This document shows positions 1-6,554 of a DNA stretch of 12,284 bases, piece after piece. Under the pieces are notes generated by a model. The model was not told where the DNA came from, ran no database searches, and worked only from the letters and a program-made list of their open reading frames with translations. Location of the stretch: NCBI GenBank assembly GCA_034659475.1, contig JAYEHK010000125.1:1-12284 (forward strand), read 5' to 3'. Each line of letters begins with the position of its first letter. Within the stretch, counting starts at the first letter, position 1. Made by a program: the position numbers and the translations under genes. This stretch comes from JAYEHK01 sp034659475 (GTDB lineage: Bacteria > Bacillota > Syntrophomonadia > Syntrophomonadales > Syntrophomonadaceae).

Positions 1-62
1 GGAATTATCAACAGGTTTATTAGCCTATTCACCACTCGTAGAGTTGATTTGCAAATATAAAG

Positions 63-99
63 AAAAGAGGTCTTAGATGTATCCTCTAAGACCTCTTTT
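63..99 (-). terminator. Intrinsic terminator of the MBL hydrolase operon
   Basis: A 15-bp perfect stem (63-77 with 85-99) with a 7-base loop lies directly after the stop codon of the gene ending at 103. Read on the minus strand, the stem is followed by a T-rich run. The stem has A/T runs at both ends, so it could also stop transcription arriving from the left. Confidence 0.85.
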
Positions 100-102
100 T
101 TC

Positions 103-525
103 TTAAGGACGTTTCCATGTTTCGTCCAAATAATTGTAGCTTTCAAATTTTCCTGCCGGCGGCCGAAAATTATCCCAGGAATCCTTTATCTCATACAGTA
201 AAGGCTCCTTAGCATCATCACCATTCGCTGCAACAATATTATAGTGCGCAGTAATCATAACATGTCCATCTTCCAGTGCGACATAAAAACTATCGCCTTT
301 AATACCACTAAATTTTTCAGGAAAATAGATCTCGGTCGCATAGAATGTCCCTCCCAGTATCCCTGAAGGTATTGTATTGTCACTTAAATCAATGAAATCT
401 TCTACTATGGATTGTTTATCAATAAAAGGATCCACCAGGATGTCTGATTTTGACTCCTGATACACATACACAAAAACAATCGTTATTAGAAAGATATAGA
501 TATAGATAAGCCTGCGTTTATTCAT
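103..525 (-). CDS. Small membrane-anchored hypothetical protein
   Basis: This 140-residue protein has a short basic start (MNKRR), one hydrophobic segment at about residues 6-22, and then a polar domain of about 115 residues. This suggests a type II membrane-anchored or uncleaved-signal protein with its domain outside the cell. I do not recognise the family; there are no cysteines and no obvious catalytic motif. The ATG at 523-525 follows a very strong ribosome binding site (AGGGAGGGG, about 4 bases upstream). The start overlaps the end of the upstream hydrolase gene by 8 bases, so the two are very likely co-transcribed and perhaps translationally coupled. The operon ends at the strong hairpin at 63-99. 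It is a real gene by start signal, spacing and terminator; its function is unknown. Confidence 0.75.
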   Translation of the reverse strand: MNKRRLIYIYIFLITIVFVYVYQESKSDILVDPFIDKQSIVEDFIDLSDNTIPSGILGGTFYATEIYFPEKFSGIKGDSFYVALEDGHVMITAHYNIVAANGDDAKEPLLYEIKDSWDNFRPPAGKFESYNYLDETWKRP

Positions 526-1453
526 TGTTCCCCTCCCTATCTCTTACATATCGATTATCTGATAGTCTTCTAACCAAATGCTTGTTTCCCAAACGAGTAA
601 GATGTTTCATGATCATCATCTTCTTCCAAAACATCTCATGTGAGTTTTTCACTTCACTATCAGAAGAAAACTTCAACCCCGCCATATCATCAATGCTTCG
701 CGGGACTGTAAGATATTGCAATATCTTCGTTTCTTTTTCCAATGCAATCCCCAGGTAATCATCAAAAAGCGAGTCTATTTCATTATAAAATACTTTTCGA
801 TGGGAAGTAACCAGAATGTCTGGTTTGAGAGCCTTTAATCGATTAACTGACCCAACCAAAGCCTCAAAATCCGAATATTCACTTCCATACCAGGGGCCTC
901 GAGGTGCAATATCCATATCTCCGGAAAATAAAATTCTCTCGTTCGGAAAAAAGAAGCCATAGTGCCCGGACGTGTGACCCGGCGCATGTATCGCAACAAA
1001 GGCAGTTTTGCCAGTTATAAAACGATCACCATCCTGAAAAAAGCCTTTGAGATTAATCGGTTGAAAACCAGGTTTTACAGGAACATCATCTGGTAAATTA
1101 AATCGTTTGCTCCATTCTTCATTTTTCTCCTCACCCATTAACGTTTCCCAGTGCTGATATCCAGAAGACAGAATGAACTTTCTTTCATCTTCATAAGCCC
1201 ATTTTTCTTCTATTCCTGCGTAAACTTCTGCTTGTTTAAAAAATGGATACCCATTAATATGATCAAAATGATAGTGGCTCAACAGCAATTTGTTCACCCT
1301 ATCCAACGAAACTGCGCTATAAGCCCTTCCGCCAGACCCGGCATCAATCATCGTTGGAACTTCATCATCGACAAATAAGGAATTGCTATACGGAAATACG
1401 GATTTTGCTTCCGGCCTTATCACTTTTATTTGTTCACTCAAAGATATAATCAT
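518..1453 (-). CDS. Metallo-beta-lactamase-fold hydrolase
   Basis: This 311-residue protein is a binuclear-metal hydrolase of the MBL superfamily. Visible motifs are H-x-H-x-D-H in SHYHFDHINGY (His60, His62, Asp64, His65), the third-motif histidine in HAPGHTSGH (His160), the bridging aspartate in FSGDMD (Asp179) and a late histidine in VTSHRK (His218). All expected metal ligands are present, so it should be active. The substrate is not identifiable; the glyoxalase II-like or general MBL hydrolase groups fit best. There is no signal peptide, so it is probably cytoplasmic. The reading frame is open upstream to a TTG at 1513, but the ATG at 1451-1453 has a good upstream site (AAGGG, 9 bases away) and I prefer it. 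The C-terminal 70 residues are basic and fall outside the core fold. It is the first gene of an operon with the membrane protein at 103-525. Confidence 0.9.
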   Translation of the reverse strand: MIISLSEQIKVIRPEAKSVFPYSNSLFVDDEVPTMIDAGSGGRAYSAVSLDRVNKLLLSHYHFDHINGYPFFKQAEVYAGIEEKWAYEDERKFILSSGYQHWETLMGEEKNEEWSKRFNLPDDVPVKPGFQPINLKGFFQDGDRFITGKTAFVAIHAPGHTSGHYGFFFPNERILFSGDMDIAPRGPWYGSEYSDFEALVGSVNRLKALKPDILVTSHRKVFYNEIDSLFDDYLGIALEKETKILQYLTVPRSIDDMAGLKFSSDSEVKNSHEMFWKKMMIMKHLTRLGNKHLVRRLSDNRYVRDREGNNE

Positions 1454-1578
1454 TTTCCTCTTCCCTTCAGTCTCATCCCCCACACACTTTACCATTTCCT
1501 GTATTCCTTGCAAAGAGCTTATCCCTGAACATGAATAGAATTAGACTGTACTTTATTGAATAGATCTTTTCACAATAC

Positions 1579-1613
1579 AAAAAAGGACGGTTCATGCCAT
1601 AAAAGAACCGTCC
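1579..1613 (-). terminator. Intrinsic terminator of the acidic-protein gene
   Basis: A 9-bp perfect stem (GGACGGTTC at 1585-1593 with GAACCGTCC at 1605-1613) has an 11-base loop. On the minus strand it is followed by six T residues (complement of 1579-1584). It sits 24 bases after the stop of the gene ending at 1638 and separates that gene from the downstream hydrolase operon. Confidence 0.88.
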
Positions 1614-1637
1614 CCTAATTCCACTTATCTTCTGCCC

Positions 1638-2042
1638 TTATTCAAGCTTCTCAAGCATCTCTATGACCATTTCAAAGAAGTAGTTCAAGTCTTCTTTATC
1701 GTTTACGCCTGCCTTGAATCCTATTTCCGGAAAGCGAGTCGCTCCATTAATCTTTACATTCACCTGATAGTTTGACTGTTCCATTTCCTCTTCCATGTTA
1801 TCAAGATCCAAATCTTCCCATTCTTCTTCATCAAGAATATCCTCTTCTTCCAGCAAACCTTTAAAGAATGGGTCTTCATCTATCTCGTCGTTATTATCAA
1901 CAATCTGGGAAACAATCCACATTACATTGTTCGTACTCATATTCAACTCTTCACTAAGATGAAGGATTTCATTCGCAACAGGTGTGATCTTCAACAAATC
2001 CGAAAGATTAACCGGTTCCCCTTTTCCCCATCTGTTTTTCAT
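1638..2042 (-). CDS. Short acidic hypothetical protein
   Basis: This 134-residue cytoplasmic protein has no signal peptide or membrane segment. The N-terminal half (about residues 10-48) looks helical. A strongly acidic stretch rich in Glu and Asp covers about residues 50-86. It is followed by a segment that may form beta strands (YQVNVKINGATRFPEIGF) and a final amphipathic helix (about 112-134). I do not recognise the family. Acidic linkers of this kind occur in proteins that bind basic partners, but no function should be assigned. The ATG at 2040-2042 is chosen because GGAGGTGA lies about 5 bases upstream; the frame also opens from a GTG at 2069, which has no such site. It appears to be a single-gene unit, with its own terminator at 1579-1613 and a 368-base non-coding stretch upstream. 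Confidence 0.75.
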   Translation of the reverse strand: MKNRWGKGEPVNLSDLLKITPVANEILHLSEELNMSTNNVMWIVSQIVDNNDEIDEDPFFKGLLEEEDILDEEEWEDLDLDNMEEEMEQSNYQVNVKINGATRFPEIGFKAGVNDKEDLNYFFEMVIEMLEKLE

Positions 2043-2069
2043 AACGTCACCTCCGCATCTACTTGCCAC

Positions 2070-2437
2070 AATAAATCAAAGGAATTCCAAGTGCTTTACA
2101 CAGGATTGAACCACCATTAGATTTAAGGTCACAGTTCATTCTACTCCCCTTACTTAGATTATATGTGAACTCGCAGTGAAAAAACAATGAAAATTACTCA
2201 TTGGATAAATAAGCTAAATTTCAACTTTAAATATTATTTCTATAGTTTAAAACCATAACATGATCGTCAGAATATTGCAACCAGTTTACTAAATACTACA
2301 AGGAATACGTAAATAACCTTCTAAAACAGGAAAAAGATATCATACTCCTCCTTCAATCATAAGAAAATCCAGTTGAAAATAATGCCTACAGACTTTATTG
2401 GGCTACAGGCACTATTTCAAAATATTTTGGTCTATCA
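2070..2437. other. Non-coding spacer, no gene seen
   Basis: This AT-rich stretch has no open frame with a usable start on either strand. It holds the terminator of the next gene (2376-2411) at its right end. It presumably carries the promoter of the acidic-protein gene on its left side, but I see no convincing -35/-10 pair. A weak 6-bp hairpin with a run of T on the minus strand lies at 2179-2203. Confidence 0.6.
2376..2411 (-). terminator. Probable intrinsic terminator of the 2438-2719 gene
   Basis: On the minus strand, TGCCTGTAG pairs with CTGTAGGCA (2403-2411 with 2383-2391). This makes a 9-bp stem with two internal G-U pairs and an 11-base loop, followed by TTATTTTC. It lies 26 bases after the stop codon at 2438. 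Confidence 0.65.
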
Positions 2438-2719
2438 TTAATCCCCATACAACATTTGTCGTCTTTCTTTACGTAAACGAACCACGTCAGGTTGAACTTT
2501 TTTTCGAAGATCCATTTGATGTTTCCGAAGGTAGGACTCCAAATCGCTGGTAGTAACACCCTTATCATGTCGCCCCAGACGAATGCTTAAACACGATTCT
2601 CCCTGAAGGTAAAAACTTAGTTCAGCTCGAAAGATTTGATCATTCACTACAAACAAAGCCTCACCACCAAGTTTGTTACGATCGATAAATCGCAGATTTT
2701 CTATTGACTGTAGCTCCAT
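2438..2719 (-). CDS. Short hypothetical protein
   Basis: This 93-residue soluble protein has one cysteine, a possible beta-rich first half (EALFVVNDQIFRAELSFYLQ) and a very basic helical C-terminus (about residues 60-93, rich in Arg and Lys) that could bind nucleic acid. The family is not recognised. Two in-frame ATGs occur two codons apart. The second (2717-2719) is chosen because AAGGGGGG ends 6 bases before it, while the first directly abuts that run. The ribosome binding site lies inside the broken thioesterase frame upstream and the two frames overlap. The gene may therefore have been placed behind a foreign 5' end by a deletion, or may be coupled to translation of the remnant. It is followed by a terminator at 2376-2411. 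It is probably a real gene, but its age and function are unclear. Confidence 0.6.
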   Translation of the reverse strand: MELQSIENLRFIDRNKLGGEALFVVNDQIFRAELSFYLQGESCLSIRLGRHDKGVTTSDLESYLRKHQMDLRKKVQPDVVRLRKERRQMLYGD

Positions 2720-2903
2720 TTCCATCCCCCCTTGCTTCTATTACAGCATCATTAATCCCTGGATAACCATTCATATGATCAGGGATTACCACTTCTGTTT
2801 GAACCCGGGTATTTGCATCATCTGTATACCAGCTTAATTGCAAGCCCTGTTCGTTTTCCATTCCACACAAAAAGCAAAAACGAGAATTCGGCTGTTTTTT
2901 CAT
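2676..2903 (-). pseudogene. 5' remnant of a PaaI-type hotdog thioesterase
   Basis: The first ~50 residues (start MKKQPNSRFCFLCGMENEQG, ending ...DHMNGYPGI) match the usual N-terminus of PaaI/YbgC-like hotdog thioesterases, in which a Phe-Cys-x-x-Cys-Gly segment is followed by a Gly-Leu-x-Leu strand and then 'GYPG(I/V)'. In intact relatives the next residues are His-Gly-Gly, which start the active-site helix. Here the frame runs into unrelated residues (NDAVIEARGDGNG) and stops after 75-76 codons. The catalytic region and the rest of the hotdog fold are absent, and neither other forward frame resumes it. The ATG at 2901-2903 is preferred over one three codons upstream, because AAGGG lies only 2 bases from the latter. 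Family assignment is by recognition of the conserved N-terminus; loss of the rest is seen directly. Confidence 0.7.
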
Positions 2904-3019
2904 AATAAACATTTCCCTTCTGCGATTTAAAATACATACCTATGTGCATTATTTCCATAAATACGCCAGTATTTTCTTAGCATCTATTGTATACCATCTT
3001 TTCAAGACTGAACACATGG

Positions 3020-3077
3020 TTAATTAGAAAATAGGAACCGAAAACGCTGATGTTCGCTGATTTACGCGGATTTTTTT
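3020..3077. repeat. Dispersed repeat copy with 'cggatt' motif
   Basis: The copy begins with the 15-mer TTAATTAGAAAATAG (3020-3034), identical to 11761-11775. It then has CGCTGATGTTCGCTGATT and ACGCGGATT followed by a T run. Its 'gcggatt' end recurs at 11776-11793, 11919-11936 and 11998-12007. This points to a repeat family with at least two full loci in the window. Confidence 0.6.
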
Positions 3078-3141
3078 AATGCGTCGAAAGCTGAAGCTTC
3101 CTCTAAAATGGTAAAGAGCCTTTCATCTTGTATAGAAAAGG

Positions 3142-3222
3142 CTTCAGCCTTCAGCAACGCCCTACGCCTAACGCCCTACGCCTAACGCCTAACTCCTAAC
3201 TCCTAACTCCTAACCCCTAACC
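3142..3222. repeat. Tandem heptanucleotide array
   Basis: Eleven in-phase heptamers plus a partial one can be read: CTTCAGC twice, then AACGCCC, TACGCCT, AACGCCC, TACGCCT, AACGCCT, AACTCCT three times, AACCCCT and AACC. The units drift gradually, as expected of slippage-generated arrays. Such seven-base arrays are known from cyanobacteria (STRR sequences) and occur in other bacteria. It lies just after the ABC importer operon and is non-coding. Confidence 0.85.
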
Positions 3223-3256
3223 AATTTTCATCGGTGGTTGTGTATTCTGAAAAAGT

Positions 3257-3976
3257 CTAGCAGGTGGGATTGATAACCAATTCATTTAGTTGATTCTCAA
3301 TCCGTTGAAACTCGACATTTTCAGAATGGCGGTCCCAGTATGGTATGGGATTCTGGATGTGACCCTTGATCCTTGCTGGACGATCAGTTAATACAATGAT
3401 CTTGTCACCTAGTAGCAGTGCCTCACGCATATCATGCGTAACAAAAAATACACTTCTTTTTTCAAGCTGCCACAGACAAAAAAAGGCATTTATAAGGGAA
3501 CGTTTCAGTTGAGGATCGAGACCGTCGAAAGGTTCGTCCATTAAGAGTAAATCAGCCGGATAGGCAAACGCCCTCGCTATAGCAACTCTTTGCTTCATCC
3601 CGCCGCTTAATTGTCTGGGATAATAATGTCGGAAATCTGCTAAACCAACCATATCAACATATTGATCTACAAGGCGATGATAATCATTTTTACTCATTTT
3701 ATCTTTTAGTACAAATTCTATGTTCTGATCCACCGTTTTCCACGGTAACAAACGAGGTTCCTGAAAAAGATATGATACCGTTTTGTCAGCAAATCCTGAC
3801 AGACTGCCTGCATCGGGTTTAATCACCCCGGACATTATATTGAGCAATGTAGTTTTTCCCGCACCTGACGGACCAACAATACAGATAATCTTGTGGTCCT
3901 CCATTTCCATACTGAAATCCTGTAAGACATTTAGATCTTTAAAAGCTTTACTTGCATTATGGATCTCAAAAGTCAT
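3257..3976 (-). CDS. ABC importer ATP-binding protein (NitT/TauT type)
   Basis: This 239-residue ATPase powers uptake through the neighbouring permease at the inner face of the membrane. All nucleotide-binding motifs are present in order: Walker A GPSGAGKT (35-42), Q-loop FQEPRLLPW (71-79), signature LSGGMKQR (123-130), Walker B LLLMDEP (143-149), D-loop and switch histidine in VTHD (His181). The 'EPRLLPW' segment is typical of the SsuB/TauB/NrtD group. The ATG at 3974-3976 overlaps the permease stop as ATGA and has GGGGGAG six bases upstream; an ATG five codons earlier would destroy that spacing and is rejected. It is the last gene of the operon. The protein ends soon after the ABC core, with no extra regulatory domain. 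The substrate cannot be read from this subunit. Confidence 0.95.
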   Translation of the reverse strand: MTFEIHNASKAFKDLNVLQDFSMEMEDHKIICIVGPSGAGKTTLLNIMSGVIKPDAGSLSGFADKTVSYLFQEPRLLPWKTVDQNIEFVLKDKMSKNDYHRLVDQYVDMVGLADFRHYYPRQLSGGMKQRVAIARAFAYPADLLLMDEPFDGLDPQLKRSLINAFFCLWQLEKRSVFFVTHDMREALLLGDKIIVLTDRPARIKGHIQNPIPYWDRHSENVEFQRIENQLNELVINPTC

Positions 3977-4734
3977 AGAGAACTCCCCCATCGATTTAAT
4001 CGTATTTCCAAAAATTGAATAAAGCTTTCAAAAATAAAGCTAATCATTATAGCAACTACTGTCCACGCAAAAACATTAGCCGTTTCAAAATTGATTTTCC
4101 CTTTCATTAGCTCAGTGCCAATAGCGAAACTAGGCTGACTGAGGATTTCTGCAGCAATAATCACTTTCCATGTAAGCCCCATAGCGGTTGATACCCCTGC
4201 AAGAAGATAGGGCATGATGGATGGCGTAAATAATTCAATCACAATTCTGCGTGTTTTGACTTTGTACATGCGTGCCATCTCCAGCAATGGCCGGTCTACA
4301 TTTCTAATGCCCATTACAACATTTCCATAAATAATGGGGAATATGATTAGAAAAGCAACGAATACCGGGACGGCATCCGTTTCAAACCAGATAATCGCTA
4401 GGATGACAATAGACATCACAGGCGTTGTTTTAATCACCGTTACCCATGGCTGCAGGAGCCAGAAAAACGGTCGGTAGAATCCGGCCACAAGGCCCAGAAA
4501 AACAGCAATGACAAGGGATATGGCAAAACCCATTATCCCTCTCGCAATGGTAGCACCAATAGTGGACCAGAAGGATGGTGAAACGAAAATACTGATCAAA
4601 TGAATAAACGTCTTTTGGGGCGACGGCAGTAATATTTCTTGTCCAACATAGTGGGCACCTATTTCCCAAACGGCAAAAAGAAAAAGCACTGAACCCAGCG
4701 TTATGAAGAAGGTTTTAGTAGTAGAACTGTTCAT
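3973..4734 (-). CDS. ABC importer permease (SsuC/TauC-like)
   Basis: This 253-residue integral membrane protein of the BPD_transp_1 family has about six hydrophobic segments (about 8-25, 62-86, 93-118, 122-142, 175-198 and 220-243). The cytoplasmic coupling loop with the EAA motif lies around residues 152-178 (LEMARMYKVKTRRIV and following), where the ATPase docks. Its length is usual for the SsuC/TauC/NrtB group. The ATG at 4732-4734 overlaps the end of the binding-protein gene by 20 bases; GGAGG lies about 11 bases upstream inside that gene, so translational coupling is likely. It overlaps the ATPase gene by 4 bases (ATGA). The tight overlaps on both sides show a single transport operon. 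Confidence 0.95.
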   Translation of the reverse strand: MNSSTTKTFFITLGSVLFLFAVWEIGAHYVGQEILLPSPQKTFIHLISIFVSPSFWSTIGATIARGIMGFAISLVIAVFLGLVAGFYRPFFWLLQPWVTVIKTTPVMSIVILAIIWFETDAVPVFVAFLIIFPIIYGNVVMGIRNVDRPLLEMARMYKVKTRRIVIELFTPSIMPYLLAGVSTAMGLTWKVIIAAEILSQPSFAIGTELMKGKINFETANVFAWTVVAIMISFIFESFIQFLEIRLNRWGSSL

Positions 4735-5764
4735 CAGGCATTTTTCCTCCTATGCTCTGAGGAGACGCATCAAAAAGCACCTGCAAAAAACCTTCTGTTG
4801 CTGGTTTAGCCACCTGACTCTCTACATAATACAGGTTACATCTGGGAATTGCAGCACTGGCAACTTCGGCTGACAAGCCCAGGTTTTGTTTTTCCACAAG
4901 TTCACCGGCTTGCGCTGGATGCTCATTTATCCACCCAATCTCTTCTCCATAAATCCGAAGAAAGCCCTCCACAATATCGGGATACTGGGCAGCAAACTGT
5001 TTCCTTACAACCAGAGATGTTTGCGCAAACGGAATGCCACCATTTTGGCGCAGCCATTCCTGTTGAGATTCTAATTTTACACTCATTGATTCATCCGGTA
5101 GATTGGCTCCATGTATTCTTGACCATTCTTCCTGCACATTCAACACCACATGACATTCCGGGTTTTGATCGAGCACCTTTGATACCCACGGCTCTGGCAG
5201 TACTGCAATTTGGCCTTTTCCGGCAATGACAGACTGGGCTAATTCTACCGGACTGCTAATATACTGAAGATTCACATCCTCCTTCGAATCTACTTGGTTC
5301 ATTTCTAAAAGGTATTTAAAAACAAGATCCGAGGCTGCCCCTTGCCCTGCACAACTGATATCTTTGTTTTTTAAGTCAGACCAGCTTTTTATACTTGCAT
5401 CACTGCTCACTACATACATCACACCCCAGATACTAACACCAGCCAATTGATAATCGATTCCCTTATTATATAGGTTGGCCGCCATATTGGTTGGAACCGT
5501 AGCAATATCAACCTCACCAGACAAGAGTTTTGATGCAAGTACATCAGGCGACTGCTCAATTATATACGTCACATTTACTTCATTAGAAGGCGCCCTGTTC
5601 TCATCAATCATTTTTATCATCCCGACAGCGGTTGGTCCCCTCAACACCGACACAGACATTTGAACCTCCTCATTAACACCAGTGTCCTGTTGGACAGGTT
5701 CTGCACACCCGCCTATCACCAATAGCAAACTGATTAGCATGACCACAATTAAGGATTTTCTCAT
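4715..5764 (-). CDS. ABC importer substrate-binding lipoprotein (NMT1/THI5 or SsuA-like)
   Basis: This 349-residue extracytoplasmic binding protein has a lipoprotein signal: basic MRK, a hydrophobic core and the lipobox VIGGC with Cys20 as the likely lipid-modified residue. The mature part looks like a type-2 periplasmic binding fold of the NitT/TauT family (RGPTAVGMIKMID near the start, then LLSGEVDIATVPTNMAANL, and GQIAVLPEPWVSK in the second lobe). The ligand is unknown; relatives bind sulfonates, nitrate, thiamine precursors or other small molecules. The frame opens farther upstream (to 5839), but the ATG at 5762-5764 is chosen because AGGAGGG is about 8 bases away and the signal peptide begins exactly there. 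It is the first gene of the operon. I saw no TPP, cobalamin or SAM riboswitch pattern in the 160-base leader. Confidence 0.92.
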   Translation of the reverse strand: MRKSLIVVMLISLLLVIGGCAEPVQQDTGVNEEVQMSVSVLRGPTAVGMIKMIDENRAPSNEVNVTYIIEQSPDVLASKLLSGEVDIATVPTNMAANLYNKGIDYQLAGVSIWGVMYVVSSDASIKSWSDLKNKDISCAGQGAASDLVFKYLLEMNQVDSKEDVNLQYISSPVELAQSVIAGKGQIAVLPEPWVSKVLDQNPECHVVLNVQEEWSRIHGANLPDESMSVKLESQQEWLRQNGGIPFAQTSLVVRKQFAAQYPDIVEGFLRIYGEEIGWINEHPAQAGELVEKQNLGLSAEVASAAIPRCNLYYVESQVAKPATEGFLQVLFDASPQSIGGKMPDEQFYY

Positions 5765-5927
5765 TTCGTTCACCCTCCTCTTACGCTTTCTATATCTTTT
5801 TCTACAAGCTAACGCCAATTCCTTCCAATTTATTGCCAATATTTTCCCCTCAAAGACAGCCTCTCTTATGACTCCTTTTAAAGGCTTTAGCTAATAGAAA
5901 AACACCAAGGTATCCTGTACAAGTGCT

Positions 5928-6320
5928 TTATAGCACATTTCCATTCAATATTGTCTGACATCGATTGAAAACACATGCTGCCTGCGCCCTGTTAAGGTTA
6001 TCAAAAGGGTGGAAACAGGAATCATACCCTCTCATAATTCCTGCCTGACCAATATATTGCAGCGTTCCCCGATCTTGAGGAATTAACTGTTCTGCATCTT
6101 CGTATTCCATCACCATTTCTGCTAACGGAACATTCACATCACTGATCGCAAAGCACTTTCTGATCACTGCTGCTACTTCAAGACGCGAGATTGAGTCCGC
6201 CGGGTTAAATTTATCTCCTTCGATATGCAGCAAAGAATAGGTTACAGCATGTGCCTGTCCTAAATATACCCCATTACCTATCACAATCATCATTAATACA
6301 ATCATTGCTGCTTTTTTCAT
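5928..6320 (-). CDS. Small secreted SLH-domain protein
   Basis: This 130-residue exported protein has a signal peptide with probable cleavage after AHA (residue 25). The rest resembles two S-layer-homology repeats: FNPADSISRLEVAAVIRKCF (about 38-57) and, after YEDAEQLIP, a second unit with IGQAGIMRGYD and FHPFDNLNRAQAACVFNRC (about 90-121). SLH repeats bind pyruvylated secondary cell-wall polymers in Firmicutes. The usual count is three, so this small protein may bind weakly or pair with others; it has no second domain to display. Three cysteines in the mature part are unusual for SLH proteins. The ATG at 6318-6320 fits TTGGAG 8 bases upstream; a GTG three codons earlier overlaps that site and is rejected. 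It may be read alone, as it lies 163 bases before the importer operon. Confidence 0.8.
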   Translation of the reverse strand: MKKAAMIVLMMIVIGNGVYLGQAHAVTYSLLHIEGDKFNPADSISRLEVAAVIRKCFAISDVNVPLAEMVMEYEDAEQLIPQDRGTLQYIGQAGIMRGYDSCFHPFDNLNRAQAACVFNRCQTILNGNVL

Positions 6321-6382
6321 TATCTTCACTCCAATCTGCTTTCGTCAAATGTAATACGCACTATGAGCTCCAATCTTTCATA

Positions 6383-6411
6383 ATTATAGAATATAGAACC
6401 AAAGCAGGAAA
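6383..6411 (-). promoter_or_regulatory. Candidate promoter of the SLH-protein gene
   Basis: On the minus strand a perfect TATAAT (6383-6388) lies 17 bases after TTTCCT (6406-6411), a weak -35. It is 62 bases upstream of the chosen start codon, in the correct orientation, and follows the terminator of the symporter gene. Confidence 0.4.
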
Positions 6412-6468
6412 GCTCTATTAAAAGGTTTAGTAAACACATCAAAACATTTTCACCTTGCTGATAACGCT

Positions 6469-6500
6469 GAAAAGAGGGTCTGCAAAAATGCAAACCCTCT
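6469..6500 (-). terminator. Intrinsic terminator of the symporter gene
   Basis: A 12-bp stem (6473-6484 with 6489-6500, one G-U pair on the minus strand) with a 4-base AAAA/TTTT loop is followed by TTT on the minus strand. It lies 54 bases after the stop codon of the symporter gene. Confidence 0.85.
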
Positions 6501-6554
6501 TTATTATAAACCTACTATCTATTCAATTTTTGCGAAAAACAGATTTAACACACC

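Larger units (their letters stand above)
2913..3256. other. Repeat-rich intergenic spacer
   Basis: No gene is visible. The stretch holds a copy of a dispersed repeat (3020-3077), a possible hairpin (GCTGAAGC at 3090-3097 with GCTTCAGC at 3141-3148, plus an inner AGCCTTT/AAAGGCT pairing at 3117-3123 and 3137-3143) and a heptamer array (3142-3222). The ATPase gene ending at 3257 has no classical terminator here; the hairpins may fill that role. Confidence 0.7.

Noticed and set aside
525..758. Plus-strand open frame inside the MBL hydrolase gene
   Set aside because: It lies opposite a gene with all catalytic motifs intact, has no ribosome binding site and gives no family-like protein.
1454..1513. 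TTG start extending the MBL hydrolase by 20 residues
   Set aside because: The ATG at 1451-1453 has a better ribosome binding site and the extension is not typical of the fold.
2179..2203. Hairpin plus T run on the minus strand
   Set aside because: The stem is only six AT-rich pairs and no gene ends close by; the gene at 2438 already has a better terminator.
3142..3222. CRISPR-like array
   Set aside because: The units are seven bases long, contiguous and without spacers; no cas gene is nearby.
4849..5229. 126-codon plus-strand open frame opposite the binding-protein gene
   Set aside because: It is the antisense shadow of a clear lipoprotein gene, and its composition is not protein-like.
5765..5927. 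TPP or other riboswitch before the importer operon
   Set aside because: No conserved TPP core (such as CTGAGA with the second helix motif), and no cobalamin, SAM or guanidine patterns were found in the leader.
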